Shown piece by piece: positions 5,613 to 6,258 of a stretch of 6,258 nucleotides of DNA (positions are counted from its first letter, which is position 1; the number at the start of each line of letters is the position of its first letter). Below the pieces are notes generated by a model. That model saw only the letters and a program-made list of their open reading frames with translations. It was not told the DNA's origin and ran no database searches. The DNA lies in NCBI GenBank assembly GCA_013335235.1, contig JAAXVZ010000075.1, forward strand, positions 1 to 6,258, given 5' to 3'. The DNA comes from Nanobdellota archaeon (lineage in GTDB: Archaea > Nanobdellota > Nanobdellia > Woesearchaeales > GW2011-AR15). The position numbers and the translations under genes are program-made.

Positions 5613-6258
5613 ATGAAAAAAACAATATTCGCAGTCATATTCATATTAATTCTGGCAGCATGCTCAGACAGCGGCTCAAACGGCGGCAGCAGCTCAGAAA
5701 GCAAGAATGTTGCAACAGGAACAGATGGAATCACTTTCAGCTTCTCGCCAAATAATCCTCCCTCATCTATCCGAGGGAGCAAGCTTTCTGTCGCAGTAGA
5801 ATATTATAATAAGGGAACACATCCTGTAAGCAACCTTGTTTTCTATCTGCACGGATATGATCCCAGTATCCTATTCGGAGGACAGGTTAAATCCTTTTCA
5901 TCTCCTAAAATAGAAGGAAAGAACGAATATAATAAAATAGGAAGCCAGTCCTATTTTGCACAGTGGGAAACAAGCATCAATAAGCCAAATGGCGAAGGAC
6001 AGTTTCCACAGCAGCTATTTGTTACAGCATGCTATGGCTATAAAACAATAGCTGAACCCTCCATATGCATAGACCCTAACCAGGATGATGTCTCGAGCGA
6101 TTATGCTGGTAAGTGTTCGTTCTCTGTTCAGGGACTTGGATCAAGCCAGGGTGCACCTATTGCCGTAACATCTGTAAAACAATCAATTGCAGACGGCATA
6201 ATCTACCTTGAGATTGTGGTAGAGAATAAGGGGAAAGGCTCACCTTTCCCCTTATTCT
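5613..6258 (+). CDS. Predicted lipoprotein, second of a tandem pair (cut by the right edge)
   Basis: The frame stays open for 215 codons to the window edge. It opens M-K-K-T-I-F, then a hydrophobic stretch and the lipobox L-A-A-C with Cys at 17, followed by a Ser/Gly/Asn linker. The mature part follows the preceding protein in order: G-T-D-G-I at 36-40 (G-T-E-G-V there), Y-N-K-G at 65-68 (V-N-K-G), A-C-Y-G-Y at 139-143 (A-C-Y-D-Y), I-C-I-D at 151-154 (V-C-I-D), S-Q-G-A-P-I-A at 178-184 (G-Q-G-G-P-L-A), then E-N-K-G-K-G (L-G-N-H-G-S-G). Cysteines 17, 140, 152 and 168 align almost position for position with 17, 140, 152 and 167. The first part contains N-N-P-P and G-Y-D-P motifs that the paralog lacks. 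If the length is similar, about 100 residues are missing. The last 12 codons lie in a perfect inverted repeat, so the final residues (S-P-F-P-L-F) should be treated with caution. Confidence 0.85.
   Translation, partial: MKKTIFAVIFILILAACSDSGSNGGSSSESKNVATGTDGITFSFSPNNPPSSIRGSKLSVAVEYYNKGTHPVSNLVFYLHGYDPSILFGGQVKSFSSPKIEGKNEYNKIGSQSYFAQWETSINKPNGEGQFPQQLFVTACYGYKTIAEPSICIDPNQDDVSSDYAGKCSFSVQGLGSSQGAPIAVTSVKQSIADGIIYLEIVVENKGKGSPFPLF
6223..6258. repeat. Perfect 16-bp inverted repeat with 4-nt loop at the window end
   Basis: AGAATAAGGGGAAAGG (6223..6238) is followed by CTCA and then its exact reverse complement CCTTTCCCCTTATTCT (6243..6258). The second arm ends on the last base of the window. 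It could be a genuine stem-loop in the coding sequence, or a fold-back artefact at the end of an assembled contig. Confidence 0.95.

Noticed and set aside
5570..5782. 70-codon minus-strand frame
   Set aside because: Antisense across the junction of the two lipoprotein genes, both of which are strongly supported on the plus strand.

Overview
The window looks archaeal, most likely from a small-genome lineage such as DPANN (Woesearchaeota/Pacearchaeota-like); that placement is inferred from gene content and style, not from a marker phylogeny. The firm anchor is a complete Pelota homolog (pelA, 541..1608, minus strand), an archaeal/eukaryotic ribosome-rescue factor. Supporting signs are TATA-box promoters, apparently leaderless starts and GAGGTGAT-type Shine-Dalgarno sites.

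Layout. Positions 1..243 (minus) hold the N-terminal part of an unidentified membrane protein that runs off the left edge. A palindromic TATA element (310..321) separates it from a plus-strand mini-gene (353..469, 38 codons) that has its own SD motif and ends at a hairpin plus T-tract (454..519). pelA follows on the minus strand. The 52-bp gap 1609..1660 carries one TATA element placed correctly for both pelA and the divergent operon to its right.

That operon (1661 to the right edge) has four tightly packed plus-strand genes: (1) a 390-aa surface protein with one N-terminal membrane segment, a degenerate pilin-like (class III) leader and about three beta-rich repeats; (2) a 596-aa protein with about seven membrane segments followed by a roughly 330-residue domain predicted to lie outside the cell; (3) a 322-aa lipoprotein; (4) a second lipoprotein, cut by the right edge, which is a diverged paralog of the third. 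Gaps are 21 bp, a 4-bp overlap and 2 bp, so co-transcription is likely and translational coupling probable. By eye, the C-terminal domain of gene 2 resembles that of gene 3, and the same N-x-G-x-G segment starts in gene 4. The simplest reading is one cell-envelope assembly: a polytopic membrane base whose exposed domain is related to lipid-anchored partners, plus a membrane-anchored beta-repeat protein. No catalytic motif was recognised in genes 1-4 and their function is unknown.

Two structural oddities deserve attention: a perfect 16-bp inverted repeat with a 4-nt loop that ends exactly at the last base of the window, and a perfect 20-bp palindrome inside gene 2. No RNA genes, mobile elements or CRISPR arrays were seen.
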